A stretch of 50,563 bases of DNA, taken from contig CAZQDJ010000004.1 of the NCBI GenBank assembly GCA_964592275.1, forward strand, positions 1 to 50,563, read 5' to 3'. The position numbers and the translations under genes are program-made. The notes beneath the pieces were generated by a model. That model saw only the letters and a program-made list of their open reading frames with translations, was not told the DNA's origin and made no database searches. The first letter of the stretch is position 1. Each line of letters begins with the position of its first letter. Of this stretch, positions 40,367 to 48,770 are shown one piece after another. The DNA is from CANNBR01 sp964592275. Lineage in GTDB: Bacteria; Babelota; Babeliae; Babelales; CAIQNR01.

Positions 40367-40627
40367 TGCGATTAGTTGTTCTATATAGTGAGGACATTTG
40401 ATAGCTTTTTTACAATCAGGACATTGAGCCTTTTTTTTAATAGCATTATGCCGGATATTTTCTTTTGTAGGTACAAAACAATAGCGTGCTGCAAAGAGCG
40501 TTGCCGCTTTGCGATCTTTTGTAAGATCTTCTGAAGGCTCTAAAGATGGTAGTGTTTTCGATGATTCAGCCGCAAAGCAATTTAAGTTTAATAAGCATAG
40601 TGTTAAGAGTAATATTCTTTTTTTCAT
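40349..40627 (-). CDS. Small secreted protein with CxxC/CxH motif, unknown
   Basis: 92 residues. Signal peptide MKKRILLLTLCLLNLNCFAA (cleavage near FAA; the Cys is not in a clear lipobox). The mature part carries AQCPDCKKAIKCPHYIEQ near the C-terminus: Cys-X2-Cys, then Cys-X-His, which could bind a metal or form disulfides after export. Also a conserved-looking RYCFVPTKENIRHNAIKK. It is convergent with the DUF457-like gene, overlapping by 18 nt. Not recognised. Confidence 0.55.
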   Translation of the reverse strand: MKKRILLLTLCLLNLNCFAAESSKTLPSLEPSEDLTKDRKAATLFAARYCFVPTKENIRHNAIKKKAQCPDCKKAIKCPHYIEQLIALKHSV

Positions 40628-40792
40628 ATTAGTGTCTTTTTTTTAATAGATACTTTAATTTACCTCTATAATTCTATATATTATTTTCTATTTGTCTATT
40701 GCTTGATTTGAGTGTTTGCTCGAATAAGATTGTTCTACTAGTCTTATAATGTATTTATTGTGTGATTTTTTAAAAAAATGAAAGGTTGTTAT

Positions 40793-42016
40793 ATGAGTTA
40801 TTTTTATAACAGTTATATGTTTAAAATGTTTTTGAGCGCTTTTTCATTTTTTTCTATCGGCAATAAGCCTGTAATCTACGATTCTTTTAAAGAACTTATT
40901 GGTATGGGGGAACAACAGTTCTTTGATCAGTATGGATTTTCTGATGCTGGTAAACAGTTTTTGAAAAATAAGTTAGAAGGCAAGCAGGGAACATTTTATG
41001 TAAAACAGGTTGAGCCTTTTGATTCGGCTGCGCTTGCAGTAATGGCCCAAAAAGAAAATGGGTGTTTTACTTCTAAAGTAAAATTTTCAATTATTGAAGG
41101 TGGAGAGATTCCGACAGGGAAATCTTTTCAAAGGCATCTTGATGTTGCCGCGCTACAAGCACTACCAGAAAATAATGGGGCAGTGTTTCAAGTTGCTTCA
41201 AATCTTAATGCGCTTGAATTAAACGGTACAAAAAAAGAACGAATTTATACCTATATTCCTTTGCGAACACAGGGTGAAATTTGTGCTCTTTCTGCAATGC
41301 CAGGTATTATTGATCGCATGTATCTTCAGTCTCCAATAAATTTTCTTAAGAATTTTAATTGGCAGGGCCCTGTTACGTATACAGAAGGATATTTTCCATG
41401 TATGTCTGAAATGAATACTCGTTTTAAAGACATGACCTATGATGACATTGTGCGGACTTGCTCAACCTTGTCTGTTGGAGTACAAAAAAATGTACGTGTA
41501 ACTTCTGGCTTGCGTGATTACATACAGAAGCATTGGACTCTCGTAGCATTTAAAGCTGTTCCGGTACAAGGAATTGATCAACGTATTACCCAAGTTTTTA
41601 CTGCTGCGTTAGATCCTTATAATAATAGTATGCTTACTAAGACGCTTGGTTTTGAAAATCTCGCGCGTACCTTATTGCATGGAGCGTACAAAGGAACTTT
41701 TGATGTTGCCTATGATTTGAAGGCCAAAAAAATCTTTTTGACGTTAGTTGGTGGTGGCGTTTTTCAGAATAAATTCGAATGGATAGCAGAAGCGCTTCAA
41801 ATAGCTTTTCTGGATTTTAGTTATAAAAAAGGGACAGCTAGTCTGCCCGTTGAAGTTGTTCTTATTCTGTATCATATTCCTGCCCATCAAAAATTGACTG
41901 AAGATTGGAAAAAAACAGAAAATTGTTTTAAATGGTTGGTATTTAAAAGCAATGGTACTTGGACGCGTTATATGAGTTCTGGGAAAAAAGTAGCGTGCCC
42001 ACGCACAAAAATATAG
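40793..42016 (+). CDS. Unknown protein, possibly macrodomain-like
   Basis: 407 residues from ATG 40793 (AAAGG 8 nt upstream); the ATG at 40778 has none. No clear signal peptide; the N-terminus is hydrophobic (YMFKMFLSAFSFF) and could be a signal anchor. Two segments stand out: FQVASNLNALE (about 132-142) and LTLVGGGVFQN (about 316-326). These recall the nucleotide-binding loops of macrodomains (ADP-ribose binding), where an early Asn-containing loop and a late Gly-rich loop grip the ligand. If right, it could remove ADP-ribose from proteins or bind its derivatives. The spacing of about 180 residues is longer than a minimal macrodomain, so this is a suggestion only. Its stop codon is at the edge of a repeat element (42016). 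Confidence 0.65.
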   Translation: MSYFYNSYMFKMFLSAFSFFSIGNKPVIYDSFKELIGMGEQQFFDQYGFSDAGKQFLKNKLEGKQGTFYVKQVEPFDSAALAVMAQKENGCFTSKVKFSIIEGGEIPTGKSFQRHLDVAALQALPENNGAVFQVASNLNALELNGTKKERIYTYIPLRTQGEICALSAMPGIIDRMYLQSPINFLKNFNWQGPVTYTEGYFPCMSEMNTRFKDMTYDDIVRTCSTLSVGVQKNVRVTSGLRDYIQKHWTLVAFKAVPVQGIDQRITQVFTAALDPYNNSMLTKTLGFENLARTLLHGAYKGTFDVAYDLKAKKIFLTLVGGGVFQNKFEWIAEALQIAFLDFSYKKGTASLPVEVVLILYHIPAHQKLTEDWKKTENCFKWLVFKSNGTWTRYMSSGKKVACPRTKI

Positions 42017-42215
42017 TCATTCCCAGCGAGCGGAAGTTGCAGCAGAGCACATAGTGCTCTGGCCAAACGAAGCGAACGGTAAGGAGATCTACAAATAAAG
42101 AGAAATTTTTATTTTATGATGATTCTGGTGCAATTATTCTGGATCCTTACACTCACTTCGCCTAGCAGAATACTACGTACTCTGCCGCAGCTTTCGTATC
42201 GTTGAGGAGGACGAG
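42016..42215. repeat. Composite inverted-repeat element, subfamily A, divergent copy A3
   Basis: 200 bp beginning on the last base of the preceding stop codon. Left arm to about 42090 (TCATTCCCAGCGAGCGGAAG ... GGCCAAACGAAGCGAACGGT) is divergent; right arm 42139-42215 (CTGGATCCTTACACTCACTT ... GAGGAGGACGAG) closely matches A1 and A2. The spacer ends TTATGATGATTCTGGTGCAA, like the other copies. The 122 bp up to the symporter gene hold nothing recognisable. Confidence 0.8.
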
Positions 42216-42337
42216 TAGTGCAAGCTTTAGATGGAAACAGTAAGTTAAAATTCAACAGAGCTTAAATTCTCTTATCGCTTTGCTTCCACTACCGCTTGCT
42301 ATCGTCCCTGGGAATTGTACGAATTCTTAGTTGCCGA

Positions 42338-43741
42338 TTAATTTTTGGACGAACATTTGCTTGTTGCAATAATAATCAATAAATTCAGAAAAAATGCAGG
42401 AAGCATAGAAGGAACAGTTGATCCAAGTAGTGGCCAAACCGTAGCAGTAGCTCCGCCTGCAATCATCCCCCAAAAAATGCCAGTTTTTGATGCGCGAGGC
42501 AAATATAAAGCTGCGATAACAACAGGACCAAAACTTGCTCCTAATCCAAACCACGCATATTCAACAAGATTATAAACGGTAGAGCTTTTGGTGAACGCTA
42601 TCAAGAAGCTTACAAACGGCACGAGTATGAGCCCGTATTTTGATATGCGCAGTATCGTTTTTTGATCTGCTGTAGGGTTAATAAAATATTTATAAAGATC
42701 ATTGGCAAGGGTTGATGAAGCAACCAATATTTGCGTAGCAATGGTGGTTAGGCCGGCTGCGACAATAGAACAAAGAACACATCCTGCAATTATTGCAGGA
42801 AAAATATCTTCAACCATTTGGATGAACACAAGTTGTGCATTATCTAAAGGTTGTGTAAAAAAGGCGATTCCTAAAAAACCAATAAGTAATGATGCGCTGA
42901 AAGTGAAAAATTGCCAGAGCATACCAATGCGCATAGCTTTATGCATGGTGTTTGGATCTTTAATGCCCATAAAATTTATGAGAATATGCGGTTGGCCAAA
43001 GTAACCAATGCCCCAGCTGATTGCTAAAATGACACACATGAGTAGTTCGCGCGTCTTAGCGGGAAGTAAGGAGAAAGAAACACCTTTATTGTGCATGGCG
43101 TTTAGAAGAGAAGTGCCTTCTGGAAGTGAAAAATAGGCAATGATAGGAATAAGAACCATCATGATTACAAGAAAAATCCCTTGAAAAAAATGACTTTTGG
43201 CAATGGCGGAAAAACCTCCAAAAAAAGTGTAGGCGATTGCAATAAAAAGACCAAGAATAATGCCAATGTAATAATCAATGTGAAAAGCTGATTCAAAGAG
43301 CCATCCCATTCCTACTAATCCTGAAGAAATATAAAATGTAAAAAACCATAAAGAAAAAAAAGCGCTTACTAATTTGAGTGATCCAGAAGCGTCAGAAAAG
43401 CGTGCATCAAAATAAGCAGAAAGAGTGTTGCTTTTTGTTTGTTCGGTAGCAATACGAAGAGGAGCTGCAATGAATTTCCAGGTGGCATACATTCCAAGCA
43501 TAAGACCAAGTGGGATCCAAGCGCTGGTTAGACCAGTAGAATAGGCTAAAGCGGGGAGTCCCATAAACATCCACAAACTCATATCACTGGCATGTGCTGC
43601 AATAGCGGTTGTCCAGTAATTGAGTGAGCGTCCACCCAACATAAAGTCAGACGCGGTTTGAGATGTTGTGTGAACTAGTGCTCCAAGAATTCCTAGGGCA
43701 GCTAAGTACCCTAAAAATCCATAGATAAATTCATGTGCCAT
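42338..43741 (-). CDS. Sodium:solute symporter (SSS family, PutP-like)
   Basis: Inner-membrane Na+-coupled transporter. 467 residues with about 13 membrane segments. Signatures: an N-terminal ASDFMLGGRSLNYWTTAIAAHASDMSLWMFMGLP, the classical SDFMLGGR and A..D.S family motifs, and the middle VSAFFSLWFFTFYISSGLVG with the FGGFSAIAKSHFFQG loop as in PutP. Proline is therefore the first candidate substrate, but choline-, pantothenate- or sialate-type relatives cannot be excluded. GTAGGAG lies 6-7 nt before the ATG. A single-gene unit flanked by repeats on both sides. In a host-dependent bacterium it would supply an amino acid or osmolyte. Confidence 0.9.
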   Translation of the reverse strand: MAHEFIYGFLGYLAALGILGALVHTTSQTASDFMLGGRSLNYWTTAIAAHASDMSLWMFMGLPALAYSTGLTSAWIPLGLMLGMYATWKFIAAPLRIATEQTKSNTLSAYFDARFSDASGSLKLVSAFFSLWFFTFYISSGLVGMGWLFESAFHIDYYIGIILGLFIAIAYTFFGGFSAIAKSHFFQGIFLVIMMVLIPIIAYFSLPEGTSLLNAMHNKGVSFSLLPAKTRELLMCVILAISWGIGYFGQPHILINFMGIKDPNTMHKAMRIGMLWQFFTFSASLLIGFLGIAFFTQPLDNAQLVFIQMVEDIFPAIIAGCVLCSIVAAGLTTIATQILVASSTLANDLYKYFINPTADQKTILRISKYGLILVPFVSFLIAFTKSSTVYNLVEYAWFGLGASFGPVVIAALYLPRASKTGIFWGMIAGGATATVWPLLGSTVPSMLPAFFLNLLIIIATSKCSSKN

Positions 43742-43864
43742 ATTTTTACTCCTACAATAAAAAAAACTATTTTTAGTATACGGAAAATTGATCTATTCAG
43801 GAAGGCGCGTAGCTTTCAGTATTGAATGGGGCTTGTTAGCCATGATATGGTTAGAGAAATTCAT

Positions 43865-44153
43865 GTCCATCCCCAGAGAACGAAATTGTCGTGTGCGTAT
43901 GCACAGGTCAATGAGTGAACGCCTGGGGATCCAGACGTAACAGGAAAAAACATATTATTTAACCCTACAGTTAAAGGATGGATAATCAATACTAGAAAGC
44001 GTAAATGGAATGTTTTGAATTATGAGGACTTTGTCTTGTTACGTCTGGATCCCCAGGCGCTCACTCCGTCTGGTCAGTGCCGTCCGCCGGCGCTCTTTTC
44101 GAGCTATGGCGTGATCTTCGACACTGCTGCGACTACCGTTCTCTGGGGATGAC
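43865..44153. repeat. Composite inverted-repeat element, subfamily B, copy B1
   Basis: 289 bp. Left arm 43865-43934 (GTCCATCCCCAGAGAACG ... CCTGGGGATCCAG) is inverted relative to right arm 44045-44153 (CTGGATCCCCAGGCGCTCAC ... TCTGGGGATGAC). The right arm carries an extra internal GC-rich stretch (CCGTCCGCCGGCGCTC). The spacer ends ATTATGAGGACTTTGTCTTG, related to the subfamily-A spacer end. Fills most of the 477-bp gap before the next gene. Confidence 0.85.
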
Positions 44154-44218
44154 TGTAGAAAAAAAATACACTTAAAAATAATGAACTAATTTTTTGATGA
44201 GTTTTAGGAATGAATTAT

Positions 44219-44743
44219 ATGATAAGAGAAAGTATAAGAATGATGACGACAGATTTTTTAGTACAAGCTGGAGCAGCATTGTTAGCGTGGGGCTTTCTTG
44301 CATTTGTAAGTTATGTATGTACTGTGTGGTGCTTTTCATATCAGATGCAATGGCGCCGTTTTGCTCGTTTCGCAGGAATTTTGATTGGTGGATTGGGAGT
44401 AGGTCTTGGTTTTTTTTATATACTTTCTTTTGAGTGGGCAGAAATTACTACCACTATAATTATTCCTGCTTTAATTTGTATGTGCGCCTTACATACATTG
44501 TTATTGATGCTTAAAGAGTTTTTATCACGAAGGGCTAATTTGTTAGTACACGAGATTCGTTTTTATACAACGCTAGCAGTTCTTTATGCACTATTTATTG
44601 GTAGTGCTGCACTTGTTATTCACCTTCATAATCAATATTTGAGCCAGTGTTTTATAGTATGTCTCAATTATTTTATCTATGCAGCAGTACTTGGGCTTTT
44701 TGGATTAGCTCTTGCTAATCATAGTCATAGTGATTCTTATTAA
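44219..44743 (+). CDS. Polytopic membrane protein, unknown function
   Basis: 174 residues. AGGA lies 9 nt before ATG 44219; an ATG at 44210 touches the ribosome site and is less likely. Five hydrophobic segments: about FLVQAGAALLAWGFLAF, FAGILIGGLGVGLGFFYIL, IIIPALICMCALHTLLL, LAVLYALFIGSAALVI and FIYAAVLGLFGLALA. No charged or catalytic residues within them stand out. A single-gene unit closed by a strong terminator. Not recognised. Confidence 0.65.
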   Translation: MIRESIRMMTTDFLVQAGAALLAWGFLAFVSYVCTVWCFSYQMQWRRFARFAGILIGGLGVGLGFFYILSFEWAEITTTIIIPALICMCALHTLLLMLKEFLSRRANLLVHEIRFYTTLAVLYALFIGSAALVIHLHNQYLSQCFIVCLNYFIYAAVLGLFGLALANHSHSDSY

Positions 44744-44754
44744 AAAATGTTTAA

Positions 44755-44797
44755 AAATTAAGAGAGCTTTTACAATCAAAAAGCTCTCTTAATTTTT
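44755..44797. terminator. Strong bidirectional terminator between convergent genes
   Basis: Perfect 17-bp stem with arms 44755-44771 and 44779-44795 (core TTAAGAGAGCTTTT), 7-nt loop, T-runs on both strands. It sits between the membrane protein (plus) and tatD (minus). Confidence 0.88.
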
Positions 44798-44851
44798 GAG
44801 ATTTGTTTCTTCGGATTAACGTTCGCCAAGTCTTAAATAACAACAAAATAA

Positions 44852-45658
44852 TTATATTCGAAACAATTCAACTGCATTAAGAGTTGTTGCTTGGGCAACT
44901 TCTTCTAGCGATATCTCTTTAAGGTCTGCTAAAAATTGTGCAATGTAGGCAATTTGTGCAGGAGTATTTTTCTTGCCACGCATGTACTGTGGTGGAAGAA
45001 ACGGTGCATCGGTTTCAAGAACAATACTGGTCAGTGGTGTTTCAATAAAAATATCACGAAGATACTGATTTTTTGGATAGGTCAGTGGTCCGCCGATGCC
45101 AAGTAAAAATCCAAGTTCACGTGCATGTTTGGCAAATGTGGCATTTTCAGAAAAGCAGTGGATGATGCCGCGGATATTGTTTTGTTTATATTCTTCGATG
45201 ACGTGTAATGTTTCGTCTGCTGCATCACGAGTATGGATGACAATCGGTAAATCATGTTCGAGTGCAAGTTCTATTTGTGCATGAAATCCATCATACTGGC
45301 GTTGCTTATCAAAATCTTGGTAATGATAATCAAGTCCAATTTCTCCAATGCCTACTATTTTTTTTCTATCGGGGCTTTTCAATATTTTTTTGTATGCAAT
45401 AATATCTGATTTCCAGTTTGAAGTTAAATCGTTTGGATGAGTACCGAGAGTTGCCCATATATTTTTGAAATGTGTTGCAAGGAGTACGCAATTAGTGCTC
45501 TCAGTCAAGCTTGTGCCAACATTGATAATACGTGTTACATGATGCAGTCGTGCTTCATCAAGATATGGTTGTACAAGTTCAGAAAAGTTTTCTGGTAAAG
45601 GTGCGTCGAACTCATTTTTTATGAGAATGTTTAAATGACAATGTGTATCGATGAGCAT
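44852..45658 (-). CDS. tatD: TatD-family metal-dependent DNase
   Basis: TIM-barrel hydrolase; family members are 3'-5' exonucleases acting in DNA repair or quality control. 268 residues from ATG 45658 (AAGGA 7 nt upstream; a longer frame to 45715 has no ribosome site). Metal-site motifs: DTHCHLN (His6, His8), GEIGLDYHY (Glu), PIVIHTRDAADE (His), GIIHCFSEN (His) and LETDAPFLPPQ (Asp). Length and motifs match TatD/YcfH/YjjV; which of these subfamilies it belongs to is not resolved. It is a single-gene unit. Confidence 0.94.
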   Translation of the reverse strand: MLIDTHCHLNILIKNEFDAPLPENFSELVQPYLDEARLHHVTRIINVGTSLTESTNCVLLATHFKNIWATLGTHPNDLTSNWKSDIIAYKKILKSPDRKKIVGIGEIGLDYHYQDFDKQRQYDGFHAQIELALEHDLPIVIHTRDAADETLHVIEEYKQNNIRGIIHCFSENATFAKHARELGFLLGIGGPLTYPKNQYLRDIFIETPLTSIVLETDAPFLPPQYMRGKKNTPAQIAYIAQFLADLKEISLEEVAQATTLNAVELFRI

Positions 45659-45772
45659 TATCAAATCCTTTTTTTTAAAGTGTAGTGTGTAATAATTGTT
45701 CAAAAAAACATGCAAACTATTTATTTATTTTGTTGTTGTTTTTTTTAAAAATAGTAACTGTTTGTTTTGTAT

Positions 45773-45800
45773 TTGACAAAGGTGCAGAAAAAAATAGTCT
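45773..45800 (+). promoter_or_regulatory. Possible promoter of the HU-type gene
   Basis: Perfect -35 TTGACA (45773-45778), 16 nt, weak -10 TAGTCT (45795-45800), about 93 nt before the start codon. The strong -35 supports the call; the -10 is poor. Confidence 0.35.
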
Positions 45801-45893
45801 GAATGACAATTTTATTGTGTACACCTTTAAAATAAAAAAAGAATTGTAGTCGTGAAAAGCAGTGTTTTTTAATAGCTAACCATCGGAGGATCA

Positions 45894-46172
45894 ATGAACA
45901 GAAGTGAATTGATTAATTCTTTGAGTGAGGAAACAGCTTTCAGTAAGAAAGATGTAACTCGTGTCCTTAATTCGTTAATCCGCATAATTGAACGTACCTT
46001 GAGAAAGGGCGATAAAGTTGCAATTACTGGATTTGGTACCTATTGGGTATCTCGTCGCCCTGCCAGAAAGGGTATTAACCCTGCCACAAAGGAACGTATT
46101 AACCTTCCAGAAGTAAGTGTCCCTCGCTTTAAGCCAGGCAAACACCTTCGTGAACTTATTAAAACTTCATAA
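45894..46172 (+). CDS. hup: HU/IHF-family nucleoid DNA-binding protein
   Basis: A 92-residue DNA-bending protein. Family signature GFGTYWVSRRPARKGINPATKE (in HU: GFGxFxxxxRxxRxGxNPxT) with the DNA-contacting arm and Pro, an N-terminal MNRSELINSLSEETAFSKKDV, and C-terminal VPRFKPGKHLRELIK. It could be HU or an IHF-like relative; the sequence is closer to HU. CGGAGG lies 6 nt before the ATG. A single-gene unit with a modest terminator. Confidence 0.93.
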   Translation: MNRSELINSLSEETAFSKKDVTRVLNSLIRIIERTLRKGDKVAITGFGTYWVSRRPARKGINPATKERINLPEVSVPRFKPGKHLRELIKTS

Positions 46173-46174
46173 CG

Positions 46175-46203
46175 AACCTTTATCAAGAAGGGTTTTTCTT
46201 TTT
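46175..46203 (+). terminator. Modest terminator after the HU-type gene
   Basis: AACCTT (46175-46180) pairs with AAGGGTT (46188-46194) with one bulge, 7-nt loop, followed by a T-rich tail. It begins 3 nt past the stop codon. Confidence 0.5.
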
Positions 46204-46355
46204 TGAAAAGCCTTTTTAAAGAGTATCGCTCATGCAATTAAGAGGCTGCTTCGGTGGCCTTTTACTATTGGTGGGTATTTTGCAAAAGAGAGTTTTTTAC
46301 AGTACTTTGATGTTTTATATTTCAAGAAATTTTCTTCTTAAAGTGAGTATAAGGT

Positions 46356-47585
46356 ATGATTGATATAAGCCGTCTCCGTAGTGATGTGCACGCTGTTGCA
46401 GCACTTCTAAAAAAAGATCCTTCTTTTCCCGTTGAACAACTTTTGATATTTGATAAAAAAGTTCGCGAACTTACATCTCATGTTGAACTTTTACGTTCTC
46501 AAAAAAATGATTTGGCTGAACAAGCAAAGTCGGGTATTACCGATGCAATTCGTCAGGAATCGGTGACCGTAGGTAAAGATCTTAAAGAAAAAGAAGCGGA
46601 ACTTAAAGAATTGACAGAACAGTTTATGTCACTTGCGCTTACTTGTCCTAACCTTGCTTTGGATGATATTCCAGAAGGTAATAAAGAAGAAAATGTAGTG
46701 GTTAGAGAGTTTGGTAAAAAGCCTGAATTCTTGTTTTCCATTAAACATCATCAAGAGCTAGCTGCTCAAAATAAATGGTTTAGTTTTGAAACAGGGGCAA
46801 ATGTCGCACGTTCGCATTTTGTGTGGTACGACCAAGAAGGTGCTCGTGTTTTGTATGCGCTTGCTTTTTTTATGCTCAAAAACAATAAAAAACATGGGTT
46901 TGAAATCGCTCTTCCACCTGCCATGGCTAATGAACAAACATTAACTGTTGCAAGTAATTTTCCAAAGTTTAGAGAAGAAGTTTTTACCGTTGCAGCAGAT
47001 GGTTTATACAACATTCCTACCGCTGAAGTGAGTTTAGTAAATAAATATCGCGATACCATTATTCCTGCAGATGAATTACCTATTCGTTTAACTGCGTGGA
47101 CCAGTTGCTTTCGTCGTGAAGTAGGCAATTATGGAAAAATGGAACGTGGATTAATTCGTATTCATCAGTTTGAAAAAGTTGAATTGGTTTCTTTTTGCAA
47201 ACCAGAAAAATCTGAAATTGAACAAGATCGTATGATTGCTTGCGCCGAAGATATTTTACAGCAACTTGGGCTCCATTATCGTGTGAGTTTATTGGCAGGA
47301 CAGGATTGTTCCTTTGCTTCAGCAAAGACCTATGATATTGAAGTCTGGTTGCCGGGCCAAGAAAAATATTATGAAGTTTCTTCTGCAAGTAACTGTACTG
47401 ATTTCCAAGCGCGTCGTGGAAAAATTCGGTATCGCAAAGAGGCTGGTGATAAAACTGAATTGGTTCATACCTTGAATGCTTCTTCGCTTGCAATTCCACG
47501 TTTGATGGTAGCCTTGATGGAAACGTATCAACAACCAGATGGTAGCATTGTATTACCGAAAGTTCTTGAACCATATTTATTATGA
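46356..47585 (+). CDS. serS: Serine--tRNA ligase
   Basis: Class II aminoacyl-tRNA synthetase charging tRNA-Ser (and tRNA-Sec). 409 residues versus about 425-430 in many bacteria. N-terminal coiled-coil arm for tRNA (about 25-100), motif 2 SCFRREVGNYGKMERGLIRIHQF, the serine-binding EVSSASNCTDFQARR, and motif 3 NASSLAIPRLMVALMETYQ (usually NGSGLAVGR). The motif-3 region keeps the ATP-binding Arg. AAGG lies near the ATG. The 183-bp gap upstream holds the HU terminator and no T-box-like element that I can recognise. Confidence 0.95.
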   Translation: MIDISRLRSDVHAVAALLKKDPSFPVEQLLIFDKKVRELTSHVELLRSQKNDLAEQAKSGITDAIRQESVTVGKDLKEKEAELKELTEQFMSLALTCPNLALDDIPEGNKEENVVVREFGKKPEFLFSIKHHQELAAQNKWFSFETGANVARSHFVWYDQEGARVLYALAFFMLKNNKKHGFEIALPPAMANEQTLTVASNFPKFREEVFTVAADGLYNIPTAEVSLVNKYRDTIIPADELPIRLTAWTSCFRREVGNYGKMERGLIRIHQFEKVELVSFCKPEKSEIEQDRMIACAEDILQQLGLHYRVSLLAGQDCSFASAKTYDIEVWLPGQEKYYEVSSASNCTDFQARRGKIRYRKEAGDKTELVHTLNASSLAIPRLMVALMETYQQPDGSIVLPKVLEPYLL

Positions 47586-47597
47586 TGAAAAATTCAT

Positions 47598-47783
47598 GTC
47601 ATTGCGAGCTTGCGTGGCAATCCCTACAGCGTCTTATTAAGGAAAGTGATCGCAGCCTGATCTTTGTGAAAAGATGTCGAGTATTTGTTATTGGATTGAG
47701 AAAAATAGTTCAACGTATGCAAAAGAGGCTTTAAATTTTTTTGTATGCACTGTAGGGATTGCCACGCAAGCTCGCAATGGCAG
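47598..47783. repeat. Family-C element with perfect 30-bp inverted ends
   Basis: CATTGCGAGCTTGCGTGGCA... (47600-47629) is repeated as a perfect 30-bp reverse complement at 47750-47779; spacer 120 bp. It lies between serS and the DUF58 gene, starting 12 nt after the serS stop. The core CATTGCGAGC...GCAATCCC is a type of repeat that I recall from several unrelated bacterial genomes. No coding potential. Confidence 0.9.
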
Positions 47784-47832
47784 GTTTTTTTAAGAATATT
47801 TAACAGAACCTAAAATTTTGAAGGAGAGTAGC

Positions 47833-48696
47833 ATGAAGCTCAGTAAAGAAATCTTACAAAAGGTCAGAAATATTGAGATTCACACCAGGCGCCTTTTAAG
47901 TGGTACATTGATTGGAGATTATAGTTCAGCAAAAAAAGGATCTGGTCTTGAATTTGATCAAATTCGTGACTATCAAGAAGGTGACGATGTTCGTTTTATT
48001 GATTGGAAGGGGACGGCGCGACAAGATAAGTTGTTGGTCCGTGAGTACATCGAAGAGCGTAATCGTGTCATCATGCTTGTTGTTGATGGTTCAGCCTCTA
48101 CGTTTTTTGGTTCTTCTGATGAATTAAAAAATGAATTGTTTGCTCAAATTGCAAGCGTGCTTGCGCTTGTAGCTGATTATGGCAAGGATCAAGTGGGACT
48201 TATCTTGTTTTCAGATCAAGTACAAACCGTTATTCCTCCTAAAAGCGGGAGGCAACATACTCGTTTGATTATGGAAACGCTTTTTACTCATGTTCCTGGC
48301 GGGACCACTTCTTTTGAGCCCGCATTTCATCGTCTTATTCAAATGAATAGAAAAGATGCGATTGTTTTTTTACTATCAGATTTTATTGTTGGTTCTGGGT
48401 ATGAAAAATTACTGAGAATTGTGTGCAAAAAATATGACATGATTGCCATTCGTTGTCTTGATCAGCGCGAACAGGAGCTCCCTGATGTTGGGTTTCTTTC
48501 AGTGCAAGATTCTGAAACAGGATCAGTTGGCCTGTTAAAAACTGGCTCAAAAGATGTGGATTTGTATATGAAGGAATGGCACACAGAAGTTGGATTTACG
48601 TTGAAAAAATGTGGTGCTGACGTGTTGGAGCTTGAAGTGCAAAAACCATTTATGGGCGAATTGGTACGCTTTTGCAGACAGCGAATGTTTTCGTAA
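47833..48696 (+). CDS. DUF58 domain protein (vWA-like, BatA/MoxR-cluster type)
   Basis: 287 residues from ATG 47833 (AAGGAGAG 5-6 nt upstream). DUF58 signature GSGLEFDQIRDYQEGDDVRFIDW at about 37-59 followed by KGTAR; then a vWA-like fold with the metal-adhesion motif Asp-X-Ser-X-Ser at VVDGSAS (85-89). DUF58 proteins usually accompany a MoxR AAA+ ATPase and BatA/B vWA proteins in clusters linked to envelope stress or protein assembly. Here moxR and batA are absent from the window; only a DUF4381-like gene follows, separated by a repeat element. Function of the system in this organism is unknown. Confidence 0.88.
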   Translation: MKLSKEILQKVRNIEIHTRRLLSGTLIGDYSSAKKGSGLEFDQIRDYQEGDDVRFIDWKGTARQDKLLVREYIEERNRVIMLVVDGSASTFFGSSDELKNELFAQIASVLALVADYGKDQVGLILFSDQVQTVIPPKSGRQHTRLIMETLFTHVPGGTTSFEPAFHRLIQMNRKDAIVFLLSDFIVGSGYEKLLRIVCKKYDMIAIRCLDQREQELPDVGFLSVQDSETGSVGLLKTGSKDVDLYMKEWHTEVGFTLKKCGADVLELEVQKPFMGELVRFCRQRMFS

Positions 48697-48770
48697 AGAA
48701 AGTCAGGTTATTACTTTTGTAAAATTAGGTTCTATGGAGTTTGATCATGAAGGTTGAATTAGTTCTTCTA
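48697..48770. other. Short gap before repeat A2
   Basis: 74 bp from the DUF58 stop codon to the left end of the element. TTCTATGGAGTTTGATCATG resembles a ribosome site and start codon, but the frame is short and enters the repeat, so no gene is called. Confidence 0.4.
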
